A DNA stretch of 64,000 nt from Bacteroidetes bacterium SCGC AAA795-G10. GTDB taxonomy: Bacteria > Bacteroidota > Bacteroidia > Flavobacteriales > Flavobacteriaceae. The stretch lies in NCBI GenBank assembly GCA_003130815.1, contig QFDA01000001.1, positions 510,131-574,130 of the forward strand, in the 5' to 3' direction. Made by a program: the position numbers and the translations under genes. Of this stretch, positions 1 to 13,200 are shown one piece after another (within the stretch, counting starts at the first letter, position 1; every line of letters starts with the position of its first letter). The notes beneath the pieces were generated by a model, which saw only the letters and a list, made by a program, of their open reading frames with translations, was not told the origin of the DNA and made no database searches.

Positions 1-1452
1 GAGCCTGAAATCCCAGGAATTTCTATTGGCCATAATGAATATGGAGCTTGGGGATTAACTGTTTTTAGAACTGATGGAGAAGATTTATATCAGTATGACT
101 TAAATCCAAAAAACCCTCTTCAGTATATGCATAACGGCAAGTGGAAAGACATAAAAATTATTAAAGAAACCCTAAGTGTTAAAGGTGAGCCTGATAGAGA
201 AATTGAACTCCACTATACCCATCATGGCCCTATTACATACCTTAATAAAAAGGCTCTTAAAGCTTATGCTGTTAGATGTGCATGGTTGGAACCTGGAGGT
301 TCTCCCTATCTTGCTTCACTGAGGATGGACCAGGCAAAAAACTGGCAAGAGTTCAGAGAAGCTTGTTCATATAGCAATATCCCAGGGGAAAATATGATTT
401 GGGCTGATGTTAAAGGAGACATTGGATGGCAAGCTGTGGGTATCGCTCCAATAAGAAAAAACTTTAGTGGCCTGGTGCCTGTTCTTGGAAACGGAAAATA
501 TGAATGGAGTGGATATTTACCTATTGTTGAAAAGCCAAATTCTTTTAATCCCAAAAAAGGATTCATTGCAACGGCAAATCAAAACCTTACCCCTTCAGAT
601 TATAAAAATTGGGATGCCATAGGATTCACTTGGTCCGACCCTTATAGAGGTGACAGGGTGAATGAATTTTTAGGCTCCAGTGATAGTCTAACTATGGGGG
701 ATATGAAAAAGCTTCAAGTTGATGTGACTTCATTACCGGCAAAAAGTTTAGTGCCTTATCTAGAAAAAATTTCATTCAAAGATTTTGAAAATAAACAAAA
801 ACTAAAGCTATTAGATTGGGATTTTAGATTGACACCCAATTCTGTTGAAGCTGCAATTTATGTAGCCTGGGAAAATGAAATAATGAGTCATGCTTTTGAT
901 AGGTTTGTTCCCGATAAAGCAAAATCAATTTTTACTTCACTACAATTAAAAACAGTTATCGATTGGATTGAGTCACCTGGAAATATGTTTTTAAATGCAA
1001 AACAAAGAGATCTGTTTGTTAAAAAAACTTTTACCTCTGCAATAGCGGACTTGAAAAAACGTCTGGGTGAGGATACTAAAAATTGGATGTACGGTCAAAA
1101 AAATAACAAACATAGCTATATGGTTCATGCTCTAGGAGAAGTATCAAAAAAAGAATTCTCTGAAAAATTAAACTTAGGGCCACTCCCAAGAGGAGGGAAT
1201 AGTTACACCCCTGGATCAACTGGATCAGATTACAGACAAAGTAGTGGTGGAAGTTTTCGAATGATCGTCAACACAGGAGACTGGGATAGTAGTATAGGAA
1301 CAAATGCACCCGGTCAATCGGGAAATCCTGATAGTCCATTCTATGGAAACTTGTTTAAAGATTGGTCGGAGGACAAATACTTCCCTGTTTATTTTTCTAA
1401 AGAAAAAATTGAATCTGCTACTTACAATAAGACTATTTTGTCTCCAAACTAG
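1..1452 (+). CDS. Penicillin acylase family protein (5' end outside window)
   Basis: The ORF track starts at an internal Met (127), but frame 1 is open from base 1. It reads GHNEYGAWGLT, a motif typical of the beta chain of penicillin amidases (N-terminal nucleophile hydrolases, Pfam Penicil_amidase), so the gene enters from the left and is 5'-truncated by the window. The usual C-terminal family landmarks follow: RGGNSYTPG, GGSFRMIVNTGDWDSS and GQSGNPDSPFYGNLFKDW. Members cleave amide bonds of acylated amines, including acyl-homoserine lactones or penicillins, and are normally periplasmic and autoprocessed. The signal peptide and catalytic Ser lie outside the window. It converges on aconitase with a 9-nt gap. 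The family call is firm; the substrate is unknown. Confidence 0.9.
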   Translation, partial: EPEIPGISIGHNEYGAWGLTVFRTDGEDLYQYDLNPKNPLQYMHNGKWKDIKIIKETLSVKGEPDREIELHYTHHGPITYLNKKALKAYAVRCAWLEPGGSPYLASLRMDQAKNWQEFREACSYSNIPGENMIWADVKGDIGWQAVGIAPIRKNFSGLVPVLGNGKYEWSGYLPIVEKPNSFNPKKGFIATANQNLTPSDYKNWDAIGFTWSDPYRGDRVNEFLGSSDSLTMGDMKKLQVDVTSLPAKSLVPYLEKISFKDFENKQKLKLLDWDFRLTPNSVEAAIYVAWENEIMSHAFDRFVPDKAKSIFTSLQLKTVIDWIESPGNMFLNAKQRDLFVKKTFTSAIADLKKRLGEDTKNWMYGQKNNKHSYMVHALGEVSKKEFSEKLNLGPLPRGGNSYTPGSTGSDYRQSSGGSFRMIVNTGDWDSSIGTNAPGQSGNPDSPFYGNLFKDWSEDKYFPVYFSKEKIESATYNKTILSPN

Positions 1453-1461
1453 TCTTTGCAA

Positions 1462-3729
1462 TTATGCTGCGTTTTGTTTTTTTATCAGATTTAGTGCTGA
1501 ACCCTCCTTAAACCATTCGATTTGTTGAGCGTTATAGGAATGGTTTGCTTTAATTAGATCTTTAGAGCCATCGGTATGAACTACTTCAATTGTAATCTGT
1601 CTACCAGGAGCAAAATCTTTTAAATCGATAAAATTAAAAGTATCGTCCTCCTTAATTAAATCATAATCAGATTCGTTGTCAAAAGTAATTCCGAGCATTC
1701 CTTGTTTTTTCAGATTGGTTTCATGGATCCTAGCAAAAGATTTCACAATTACCACTTTCACTCCTAAAAATCTCGGTTCCATTGCAGCGTGTTCCCTAGA
1801 TGATCCTTCTCCATAATTATGATCGCCTACAACAACTGTTTCTATACCTGCCTGTTTATATTGACGTTGTACTTCAGGAACACCACCGTACTGACCTGTT
1901 AGTTGGTTTTTTACAAAATTTGTTTTTTGGTTAAATGCATTCACTGCTCCTATAAGACAATTATTTGAAATATTATCTAAGTGGCCACGGAATCTAAGCC
2001 AAGGACCTGCCATTGATATGTGGTCGGTTGTACATTTGCCGTGCGCCTTAATAAGTAGCTTAGCACCACTTAGGTTTTGTCCGTCCCAAGGCTTAAAGGG
2101 AGTTAACAGCTGAAGCCTTTCTGAATTATCTTTAACGACAACTTGTACAGAAGATCCGTCCTCAACTGGCTCCAAGTAACCGTTGTCTTTAACATCAAAG
2201 CCTGAAGGAGGTAATTCGATTCCTGTTGGAGGATCTAATTTCACCTCTTCCCCATCTTGGTTTATCAATGTGTCGTTTATAGGATTAAAATCTAAGCGCC
2301 CAGAAATAGCAACAGCAGCTACCATTTCTGGAGAAGCAACAAAAGCATGGGTATTAGGATTTCCATCAGCCCGCTTTGAGAAATTTCTGTTGAAGGAATG
2401 AATTATAGAGTTTTTCTCTTGCTTGTCAGCACCCTCTCTTGCCCATTGGCCTATACACGGTCCACAGGCGTTAGTAAATATTTTAGCATCTAGTTCTTCA
2501 AAAGTTTTTAAAAGCCCATCTCTTTCAGCCGTATAGCGAACTTGTTCAGAACCTGGATTTATTCCAAATTCAGCTTTTGTAACAAGATTTTTTTCCACAG
2601 CTTGCTTGGCTATAGAGGCGGCCCTTGATAGGTCTTCATATGAAGAGTTTGTGCAAGAGCCTATAAGACCCCATTCTACTTTTATAGGCCACTCATTCTT
2701 TTTAGCAACTTCTGACATCTTTGATACTGGAGTTGCTAAATCTGGGGTAAATGGGCCATTTAAATGTGGGGTTAATTCGTCTAAATTAATTTCGATTAGT
2801 TCATCAAAATATTTTTCTGGATTTTCATAAACCTCAGGATCAGCGGTTAGATGCTCTTTAATCTGATTTGCCGAATCGGCCACATCATCTCTTCCTGTTG
2901 CACGAAGATAGCGTTCCATTGATTTATCGTATCCAAATGTTGAGGTTGTCGCACCTACTTCGGCGCCCATATTACATATTGTTCCTTTTCCTGTACAAGA
3001 CATAGATTCAGCACCCTCTCCAAAATATTCTATTATTGCACCTGTACCTCCTTTTACTGTAAGTATGCCTGCAACTTTAAGAATAACGTCTTTAGGTGCA
3101 GTCCATCCATTTAATTTCCCTGTGAGTTTTACACCAATTAATTTTGGGAATTTTAGCTCCCACGGCATGTCGGCCATAACATCAACAGCATCAGCACCAC
3201 CAACTCCAATAGCTAGCATACCAAGCCCTCCTGCATTAACTGTATGTGAATCAGTACCTATCATCATTCCTCCAGGGAACGCATAATTTTCTAAAACTAC
3301 TTGATGGATGATCCCCGCTCCTGGCTTCCAAAATCCAATACCGTATTTGTTTGAGACAGACTCTAAAAAGTTGAAGACCTCAGCAGATATACTGTTTGCC
3401 GATTTTAAATCTTGTGCAGCCCCTGACTTTGCCTGAATTAAGTGGTCGCAATGCACAGTTGTAGGTACGGCAACTTTTGCCTTTCCTGCTTGCATAAATT
3501 GTAAAAGTGCCATCTGAGCTGTAGCGTCTTGACAAGCGATTCTGTCTGGTGCAAAATCAACATAGTCTTTACCTCTTGAAAAGACCTTTTCTGGATTTCC
3601 ATCCCAAAGGTGGGAATACAGAATCTTTTCAGAGGCAGTTAAGGGTTTACCTGTTAACTCTCGTGCCTTATTTACTCTATTTTTAATCTTAGAGTAAACG
3701 GACTTTATCATTTCAATATCAAAAGCCAT
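1462..3729 (-). CDS. acnA: Aconitate hydratase
   Basis: 755 residues, full length for the mitochondrial-type aconitase found in Bacteroidota. The enzyme interconverts citrate and isocitrate in the TCA cycle in the cytoplasm. The [4Fe-4S] cluster cysteines are visible in [11 protein letters not shown] and in [10 protein letters not shown]. The substrate-binding [10 protein letters not shown]-type segment appears as [18 protein letters not shown], and the swivelling C-terminal domain has [19 protein letters not shown], which is diagnostic. The ATG start is followed by an immediate family-like N-terminus ([12 protein letters not shown]). The gene is monocistronic, with a candidate promoter box just upstream. 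I use acnA in the generic sense; some annotations of Bacteroidota use acn. Confidence 0.97.
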   Translation of the reverse strand: MAFDIEMIKSVYSKIKNRVNKARELTGKPLTASEKILYSHLWDGNPEKVFSRGKDYVDFAPDRIACQDATAQMALLQFMQAGKAKVAVPTTVHCDHLIQAKSGAAQDLKSANSISAEVFNFLESVSNKYGIGFWKPGAGIIHQVVLENYAFPGGMMIGTDSHTVNAGGLGMLAIGVGGADAVDVMADMPWELKFPKLIGVKLTGKLNGWTAPKDVILKVAGILTVKGGTGAIIEYFGEGAESMSCTGKGTICNMGAEVGATTSTFGYDKSMERYLRATGRDDVADSANQIKEHLTADPEVYENPEKYFDELIEINLDELTPHLNGPFTPDLATPVSKMSEVAKKNEWPIKVEWGLIGSCTNSSYEDLSRAASIAKQAVEKNLVTKAEFGINPGSEQVRYTAERDGLLKTFEELDAKIFTNACGPCIGQWAREGADKQEKNSIIHSFNRNFSKRADGNPNTHAFVASPEMVAAVAISGRLDFNPINDTLINQDGEEVKLDPPTGIELPPSGFDVKDNGYLEPVEDGSSVQVVVKDNSERLQLLTPFKPWDGQNLSGAKLLIKAHGKCTTDHISMAGPWLRFRGHLDNISNNCLIGAVNAFNQKTNFVKNQLTGQYGGVPEVQRQYKQAGIETVVVGDHNYGEGSSREHAAMEPRFLGVKVVIVKSFARIHETNLKKQGMLGITFDNESDYDLIKEDDTFNFIDLKDFAPGRQITIEVVHTDGSKDLIKANHSYNAQQIEWFKEGSALNLIKKQNAA

Positions 3730-3747
3730 TATTCAGTTTAGTTTTGA

Positions 3748-3755
3748 CAAAAATA
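3748..3755 (-). promoter_or_regulatory. Candidate -7 box for aconitase
   Basis: Read on the minus strand this is TATTTTTG, a perfect match to the Bacteroidota -7 consensus TAnnTTTG, 18 nt upstream of the acnA ATG. I do not see a convincing TTG at -33, so this is a moderate call. Confidence 0.4.
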
Positions 3756-3910
3756 CAAAATAAAAAATGCTCCTCTAAGAGAATACTATGCTATTAAAAC
3801 TATTCTATAATACAATATAAATTCCTAAAAAAATACTATTTTAATACTTTAAGGGTCTTTTAACGCTACTTTTTTAGTAAAAATTTACTGCATTTATACT
3901 GCAAGTATTA

Positions 3911-3918
3911 TATTTTTG
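3911..3918 (+). promoter_or_regulatory. Candidate -7 box upstream of the HTH ORF and giant gene
   Basis: TATTTTTG matches TAnnTTTG and lies about 70 nt before the TTG start of the small HTH ORF. No clear -33 TTG is present at 19-nt spacing. If real, it drives the HTH ORF, the giant adhesin and porP as one transcript. Confidence 0.33.
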
Positions 3919-3985
3919 AAAAAATTTAAGAGTAATTTTAAATAAAGAGTCGATTTTTGAAAGTAATTATTCGAATATAAACAAA

Positions 3986-4252
3986 TTGGATTTAAGGATT
4001 AACGAACATTTTGAGGTGCGCTTTGCGCAAACCTATCCAGAGTTCACAAAAAGATTAGTTGGTACATACGATAGTTTATCCTTCCAAGAGGTAAAAGTTT
4101 GCATGTTTATTAAGATGAGCTTTTCAAATCGTCAAATTCAAGATGAGCTCAATCTTTCTAAAAGTAGCCTTGCGAATTTAAGATCAAGTATTCGAAAAAA
4201 GATGTCCCTTAACAGAGGTCAAAGTTTAACTAATTCCATATTATGTTTTTAG
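3986..4252 (+). CDS. Small orphan LuxR-like helix-turn-helix protein or remnant
   Basis: 88 residues starting at TTG; no ATG occurs in this frame after the upstream stop near 3917. Residues 1-30 ([16 protein letters not shown]) and the following [32 protein letters not shown] resemble the C-terminal tail of large flavobacterial regulators (TPR or triple-tyrosine sensor proteins) that end in a LuxR/GerE-like HTH. Here only that tail exists, with no sensor region upstream. Its last 10 nt overlap the ATG of the giant gene, so translation may be coupled. It is either a functional mini-regulator or the stump of a deleted regulator. DNA binding is inferred from similarity only. Confidence 0.5.
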   Translation: MDLRINEHFEVRFAQTYPEFTKRLVGTYDSLSFQEVKVCMFIKMSFSNRQIQDELNLSKSSLANLRSSIRKKMSLNRGQSLTNSILCF

Positions 4253-7200
4253 TTACTAAACTTTTCAGATCTGGTCTAAAAAGCGTGCGCTTTAATTATA
4301 AAAGTTTGCTGACAATTCTATTATTTATTTTCAGTTATTCTTTTTACGGACAAAACTTTCAACTTGCCTCAAATAATAAAACAATTACATGTGACGGTGC
4401 ATCATTTGGCCAAACAGGTGTTGTAGGAGGTAAAACTTATACCAAGGTTAATAGAAGCACTTTGCAAACAATGATTAGTAATGGAAGTGACGTTACCTGT
4501 GTTTGTACATCTGGGATTACTAACATGCAAGGTTTATTTCAAAACAATCAAACATTTAATCAGGATATCAGTAGTTGGGATACCTCGAATGTAAGTAATA
4601 TGCAAGGACTTTTCCAAAATGCAAGAGCTTTTAACCAAGACATAGGCTATTGGGACGTCTCGAGTATGAATGATCAAAATGGTGTGAATCAATTATTTGA
4701 TAATGCCACTAATTTAAATCAAGACCTTTCTTATTGGTGTTTCCCAAATAATTATAATATCTATCAGAATAGGCAGAACATTTGGGGGAACAACAATCCT
4801 ATAAAAAACAATTCTTCTTTAAGACCAAGGTTTAGTGGCAGGAGTCCTGCTTGTAGAACTGCGAAAGTAGCACCCCCACCATCAGGTTCAAATTCTCCAG
4901 CAACGCTAACCATCACCTCCAATGATTCAGATAATATAATTACTACCGGTCAGGTAACACTCACCGCAACCTTCTCACAAAACATGGCTGCCTCGCCTAC
5001 TATTTCTATAACAGGCGTGGTTACCAATGTTGCTATGACACAAGGATCTTCTGCAGCAGTATGGACTTACTACTGGCAAGTACCTTCAAATATTTCTTCC
5101 GGTACTACTCTGAATGTTACTGCTACTGCAACCGATACAAATAGTTTACCCTACTCTGGAAATGCCTCTCTTACCCTTACTATAAGCCCCAGGTTTTATT
5201 TGGCTTCAAATGGAGTAACTGTAAAATGTTCTGGGTGTAGCGCAGGGGATACGGGTATGGTAAGTGGTACTCTGTATACTGCTGTTGTAAATGGAAGTGG
5301 GACGAATGGTATACAAACCTATGTTAATGCTGGGAACTACAACTTGGTTACTACACTTGTTACAAACATGAGTCGTCTTTTTGTTAGTAACACTTCATTT
5401 AATTCGAATATTGGTAGTTGGGATACTTCAAATGTTACTGACATGAGTGAAATGTTTAGTGGGGCAACCTCATTCAACCAAAACATAGGTGCTTGGGATA
5501 CTTCAAGTGTAACTAATATGAGTGATACGTTTCGAGATGCAACAAGCTTTAATCAAAATATTAACTCTTGGGATACTTCTAACGTTACTAATATGCTAAG
5601 AATGTTTATGAACGCCAGTGCTTTTAATGGGAATATTGGCAGTTGGGATACTTCTAGTGTTACTAATATGGATGCTATGTTCAATCAAGCATCCGCCTTC
5701 AACCAAGATATAGGGAGTTGGGACGTATCTAGTGTAACTGATATGAGTTCTATGTTTGCATACACTACTGCCTTTAATCAAGACATCAACAGTTGGAATA
5801 CATCAAGTGTTACTAGAATGCAAAGGATGTTCAGATCTGCATCGACATTTAACCAAAACATTGGAAGCTGGGATACTTCAAGTGTTACAACTATGTTTGG
5901 AATGTTTGAAGGGGCAACATTATTCAATCAAAACATAGGTGCTTGGGATACTTCGAGTGTAACTGAAATGGAAGATATGTTTAGGAGTGCACGTGCATTT
6001 AATAATGGGGGTAGTAATGCCATAAATAATTGGGACACATCCAAAGTAACTACTATGGCTGAGATGTTTTATCAGGCAACTGTATTCAACCAAGATATTG
6101 GTTCTTGGGATACATCGAATGTAACTACTATATATGGAATGTTTACCGGTGGACCATTTGCTCAATTTAGAACTATATTTAATCAAGATATAGGGAGTTG
6201 GGACGTATCTAGTGTAACTAATATGACTTCTGTCTTTTATCAAAATCTTGCTTTTAATCAAGACCTCTCTGGATGGTGTGTATCTAATTTTAGTTCTGAG
6301 CCCAGTAATTTTAGCAGAGTTTTTGGTGGTAATTGGCATAGTCAATCTTCCAAACATCCTCAATGGGGAACCTGCCCTACCTCAAATTCTCCGGCAACGC
6401 TAACCATTACCTCCAATGATTCAGATAATGTAATTACTTCGGGTCAGGTAACCCTGACTGCTACTTTCTCTATAAATATGAATGCCTCACCGAAGATTTC
6501 GATATCAGGAGTGGTTACCAATGTTTCAATGACACAAGGAGCTTCTGCAGCAGTATGGACTTACTACTGGCAAGTGCCTTCAAATATTTCTTCGGGGACT
6601 ACACTTAATGTTACCGCTACTGCAACCGATACCAATAATTTACCCTACTCTGGAAATGCCTCTCTTACCCTTACTATAAGCCCTACGTTTTACTTAGCCT
6701 CTAATGGGGTGACTGTAAAATGCTCTGGATGTAGCGCAGGGGATACGGGTATGGTAAGTGGGGTTTTATATACTGCACATGACAATACTTCTTTAGCAAA
6801 CAAAAATAGAACTGATACAGATTGGGATAGAGTAGTTACTACACTTGTAACTGACATGAGAGATTTATTTAAAAATCAAAACTCATTTAATCAAAATATC
6901 AGCTCTTGGGATACTTCTAATGTTACAAACATGATAGATATGTTCAATCAGGCTAATGCATTTAATCAAGATATAAGCTATTGGGATACCTCTAGTGTTA
7001 CTAATATGTTACAAATGTTTAGGTATGCAAGTGATTTTGATCAAGACATTGGTTCATGGGATACTTCAAATGTATTTAATATGAGTGGCATGTTTATTAA
7101 TGCTTCAAGTTTTAATAACGGTGGTTCTAATTCCATCAATAATTGGAATACTTCAAAAGTGGAGAATTTGGGTAGTATGTTTTATAATGCGGATGCATTT

Positions 7201-10200
7201 AATCAAAATATTGGAAGTTGGAATACTTCAAGTGTAAAAAATATGGGATTTTTGTTTAAAGATAACAGATCATTCAACCAAGATATTAGTTCCTGGAATA
7301 CTTCGAGTGTAACAACTATGATTGAAATGTTCAACGGAGCAACTGCTTTCAACCAAGACATCGGTTCATGGAATACTTCTAATGTAACTATTATGTATTA
7401 CATGTTTAAAAATGCTACTAATTTTAATAAAAATATTGGTAGCTGGGATACTTCTAGTGTAATTGATATGTCTCAAATGTTCTACAATGCTGATGCATTC
7501 AATCAAGATATTGGTAATTGGGATACTTCAAGCGTACGGACCATAACTGCCATGTTTATGTACAACGATGGATTCAATCAAGATATTGGTAATTGGGATA
7601 CTTCTAGTTTAACTAGCATGTCTTTCATGTTCTATGGAGCAACTGGATTTAACCAAGATCTCTCTGGGTGGTGTGTGCCTGATATAGGATCTGAACCCAG
7701 TAGTTTTAATACTGGTGCTAATGCAACTTGGAGAAATACCGCTTCCAAACAGCCCGAGTGGGGCGTATGTAATTCCAATGTAAGCGTTACACTAACAGAT
7801 ACCGATGCCGATAATCTACTAGCTTCTTCAGACACGGTTACCATTACAGCCACATTTACTGAAGCCATGACAGCTACTCCAACAATTTCTATTACTGGAG
7901 TAGTTACCAATATTCTAATGAACAAAACATCAGGAGCATCAAATACTCAATTAGGCGCAGACATTGATGGGAAAGCAGCGGGTGATTTGTTCGGTTATTC
8001 CGTCTCTTTATCTTCTGATGGGTCAAGAGTAGCAATCGGTGGTGACCTTGATGCGGTTAATCTATTTACAGCTACTCCTTCTGGTAGTAAAAGTACCGGT
8101 TATGTAAGAGTTTACGATTACAATGGATCTGCATGGGCACAAGTTGGAGGGGACATTAATGCAGAAACAACATATGACTATTTTGGTGCTAGTGTCTCTT
8201 TATCCTCTGATGGTTCAAAACTTGCAATTGGAGCACCAGGATATGATGGTAATTCAAATTATTCGGTTATAGGTAATGTTCGTATTTTTCAGTATCAGGT
8301 TATTTCTGGAACCGCAACTTGGACTCAATTAGGCCCTAGTATTGTTGGTGAGGCAAATGCTGATACTAGTGGCTGGTATGTTTCTTTATCCTCTGATGGG
8401 TCAAGAGTAGCAATTAGTGGTCATAACAATAATGGAAATGGAAATAATTCAGGTCATGTTCGTGTTTTTCAGTATCAGGTTATTTCTGGAACTGCAACTT
8501 GGACTCAATTAGGGCCTGATATTGATGGTGAGGCAGCAGATGATAACTTTGGTAATGCATTGACTCTATCCTCAGATGGTTCAATAGTTGCAATCGGAGC
8601 AGGAGGAAATGATGGAAACGGAAATAATTCAGGTCACGTTCGTATTTTTCAGTATCAAGTTATTTCTGGAACTGCAACTTGGACACAATTAGGCCAAGAC
8701 ATTGATGGAGAAGCAGCGGATGACAGAAGTGGGCAACATTCTTTATCATCTGACGGTTTAAGAGTTGCAATTGCTGCTCCACTTAATGATGGAAATGGAT
8801 CCAATTCTGGTCATGTAAGAATTTATGATTACGATGGGTCTGCATGGGTGCAAGTTGGAGCAGATATTGACGGGGAAGCAGCAAATGAATTTTTTGGTAC
8901 TAATGTCTCTTTATCCTCTGACGGTTCAAGAGTAGTTGTTGGATCAATGGGCGGTGATGGAAACGGATCCGATTCTGGTCACTTAAGAATTTATGATTTC
9001 AATGGGTCTGCATGGGTTCAAGTGGGAGTAGATATTGATGGAGAAGCAGCAGGTGATAATAGTGGTAGTTCAGTTTCTTTATCTTCCGATGGTTCAATAG
9101 TAGCTATTGGAGCAAGAAATAATGATGGAGCGAATGGAGCTGATTCAGGTCATGTAAGAGTTTACTCTATCTCTAGCGGTGAATCTTATCAGTACACTTG
9201 GGATATAGATAGTGGTAGTACCCCTCCTTCTGGGACCTACTATGCAACAGTTTCAGGGACTACCGTTGCCACAGGAGGTGCTTACTCAGGAACAGAGAGC
9301 ATCACATTTATTTTAGATACTTCTTCGCCCACAGTTACTTTAACTAGTACCGATATTAATAATGTGGTTAATGCTTCTCAGGTAGTCACCATTACCGCTG
9401 GTTTCTCAAAAGCAATGACGCCTACTCCAACAATCTCCATCACAGGAATTGTTACCAATGTAATTATGGGATTAGTGGATTACTCAGTCTCAAGTCCCGT
9501 AGTATTTTCTGTTTCGGTGGCTAACTCAGGAGGTAATAAATATTTTATTGATAGTCAAAGACAGTTATCACTTATTCTTGTTCCTGGACAGACCTACAGG
9601 TTTGATCAATCAGATTCATCAAATGCAGGTCACCCAATAAGGTTTTCAACCACAAGTGATGGAACGCACAATTCCGGAAGTGCCTACACAACAAATGTTA
9701 CAGCAGTAGGTACCCCTGGACAAAGCGGTGCATATACACTGATTACAATTCCAAGTAATGGCCCCAGTAAACTCTATTATTACTGTGCCAATCATTCTTC
9801 GATGGGGGGAGATGTTACTAAAGGGATTGGTTACTTCTACAGATGGGACACTTCTTCAGGAACTCTTACCACTGGAAATTATACAGCCACTGTCAGTGGA
9901 ACAGACCTTATCGGTAACCCTTATGTAGCAGGCACTCAAAGTATCACCTTTAGTGTAGATACTACCTCTCCTACACTTACTATAACAACCCCACCAGGGC
10001 CTAAGGTTTCTAATTCCTCACTTGTAGTCACCTTAACCTATGATGAGGCTGTAACAGGATTAACAACAAATACTGCACAGTTCTCAGAAGCAATTAATAT
10101 AGCTAGTCTACAACTACTCAGCGCTTCAAGTGATGGGAGAACCTACACAGTAAGAATAACCCCACAAGCAGAGGGGCTTGTTAAACTTACCCATGCACCA

Positions 10201-13200
10201 GGAAGCCCCCCTGTTAAGGACCTAGCAGGTAATAGTATTGCCTCTACAGTATCCTGTAGCTTTACCTATGACACAACAGGACCTACTGTAACCCTCTCAG
10301 ATACCGATGATGATAATTTATTAGCCGCATCCGATACTGTAACTATTACTGCATTATTTAATGAAGCAATGACTTCTACTCCAACAATTTCGATATCGGG
10401 GACATCCATATCAAATCAGGTGATGAGTTTAATAACGGCAGCAAGTGCAACAGGATCGTTTACTCAATTGGGAGCTGATATTGATGGAGAAGCAGCAGGT
10501 GATCAAAGTGGTTGGTCAGTTTCAATATCATCTGATGGAACAAGAGTAGCTATTGGTGCACCTAATAATGATAGTACCAATAATAGTAATAATCATAACT
10601 CAGGACATGTTCGTATTTATGATTATAATGGAACTGCATGGGTTCAAGTAGGCGCAGACATTGATGGGGTAGAAAGTAGAGATTTTAGTGGCTATTCAGT
10701 TTCACTTTCAGCTGATGGAACAAGAGTAGCTATTGGTGCATATGGACATAATAAAAATGGAGCTCAAAATGCGGGTCATGTAAGAATTTATCAGTATACC
10801 CCATCTGGTTCAAGTTCTTGGACATTGTATGGAGATATTGAAGGTCACGGTGCAAATGATGGGAGTGGCTTTTCAGTCTCACTTTCTGCTGACGGAAAAA
10901 GATTAGCTATTGGTGCATATCTAAATGACGGTTTGTCAAATGGAAGTAGGACTGATTCAGGTCATGTTCGTATTTTCGATAATACTTCAGGGTCATCGTG
11001 GGTGCAAGTAGGGTCAGATATTGATGGAGATTCAGCAGGTGATAGGAGTGGTAGTGCAGTTTCTTTATCCTCTGACGGGTCAAGGGTTGCTATAGGGGCA
11101 GAGCAAAATGGCGGAAGAGGATATGTAAGTATTTATGAATTACAATCCGGAACTTGGACGAAATTAGGTAATAATATTAATGGTGAGGGAGCTAATGATA
11201 AAAATGGATGTTCTGTTTCTCTAAATTCTGATGGATCTATTGTTGCTATGGGGGCACCAAGGAATGCTGGAGGTGGAGATAGTAGGGGGCATGTAAGAAT
11301 TTTTAGGTGGAGTGGAAGCGCATGGGTACAATTAGGCGCAGACATTGATGGAGAGGCAAATAATGATTTTAGTGGAGGAGGTAATAATGGACAATCCGTA
11401 TCACTATCTTCTGATGGGTTACGAGTAGCTATTGGAGCAACACATAATGATGGAGCGAATGGAGCAGATTCAGGTCATGTACGTATTTATGATTATGTTG
11501 GATCTTCATGGGTAAAAGTAGGCATAGACATCGATGGAGAAGCAGCAGGTGATTATAGTGGTAGATCTGTTTCTTTAACCCCTGATGGATCAACAATAGC
11601 AATTGGTGCAGTCAGTAATGAAGGTAGATTCGGCGGAGGGTCTAGAGGCCATACAAGAGTTTATTCTCTTCCTGTTGATTCCTACCAATACGCTTGGGAT
11701 GTAGATAGTGGAGGAGCTCCTTCAGATGGCACTTACAGAGCAACAGTTGCAGGAGCTGATAAGGCCGGAAATGCCTACTCAGGAACAGACAGCATAACCT
11801 TTACTATCGATTCTACACCACCTACAGTAATCCTTACCGATACCGATGCAGACAATATTATATCTACTACTTTATCACCAACTAATACGGTAACCATCAC
11901 TGCCAGTTTCTCTAAATCAATGGCAGCTACTCCAACAATTTACATTACAGGAGTTGTAACCAATGTAGCGATGACAAGAATTAGTGGTACAAACAGCTAT
12001 ACCTACAACTGGAATACATCGACTCCAACCCTTGCCGCTGGAGCTTATTCGGTCACAGTAAGTGGAACCGATGCCATTGGTAATGCTTATGCGGGAACCG
12101 ACAGTATCACCTTTACTATAAGCCCTACATTCTATCTAGATGCTAATGGGGTGACTGTAAAATGTAGAGGATGTAGCGCTGGAGATCAGGGAGTTGTTAA
12201 TGGAGTAATCTACACGGCACTAGATCAGACCATGTTTGCAGCCAAGGCCGCTTCAGATAATAATTGGGGTCAGATGGTCACCACGCTTGTCACAGATATG
12301 AGTGATAAGTTTAAAGATGCAACAAGCTTTAATCAAAATATAAGCTCTTGGGATACTTCTAACGTCACTACTATGTATGGTATGTTTGATAATGCTCGTT
12401 CTTTTAACCAAAATATTGGTAGTTGGAACACATCAAGTGTTTCTGATACGCGTGTTATGTTTAGAAATGCACGAGTATTTAACCAAAATATTGGCAGTTG
12501 GAATACATCAAGTGTTACTAACATGTTCCGCATGTTTAGCACGGCTAGTGCATTTAATAATGGTGGTAGTAATACCATAAATAATTGGAATACATCAAGT
12601 GTTACTAATATGAGTTACATGTTTGGTTCAGCAACTGTATTCAATCAAAATATTGGCGGTTGGGATACTTCAAGTGTTACTTCTATGCAAGATATGTTCA
12701 ATAATGCATGGGCATTTAACCAAAATATTGGTAGCTGGAATACTTCAAGTGTTACCTCTATGATACGGATGTTTAGAGATGCCAGGGCATTTAATAATGG
12801 CGGCAGTAATTCTATAAATAATTGGGATACTTCAAGTGTATCTGCTACGACTTATATGTTTGGTGATGCAGAGGTCTTCAATCAAGACATTGGTAATTGG
12901 GATACGTCAAATGTAACTGCCATGAATAACATGTTCCATGGCGCAACTGCTTTTAATCAAGACATTGGTAATTGGAATACTTCTAATGTTACCAACATGA
13001 TTTCGATTTTATCTGCAGCTAGTGCATTTAATCAAGATCTCTCTGGGTGGTGTGTGCCTAATATTGGGTCTGAGCCCACTAGTTTTAACTTTAATGCCAA
13101 CGCAACCTGGAGAAACGATGCTAACAAACAACCCCAATGGGGAACCTGCCCTGCGCCACAGGTTACTCTAACGGACAGCGATGCGGATAACTACGTCCTT

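Noticed and set aside
5596-6363. Antisense ORFs opposite the DUF285 repeats, and others inside the giant gene (to 20540)
   Set aside because: They mirror the periodic coding of the plus-strand repeats; low-complexity antisense translation, no starts or family features.
4490-7770. Regular repeats that could suggest a CRISPR-like array
   Set aside because: The period is 75-78 nt (25-26 codons), the frame is open throughout, and no spacer/repeat contrast exists. These are protein repeats of the DUF285 type.
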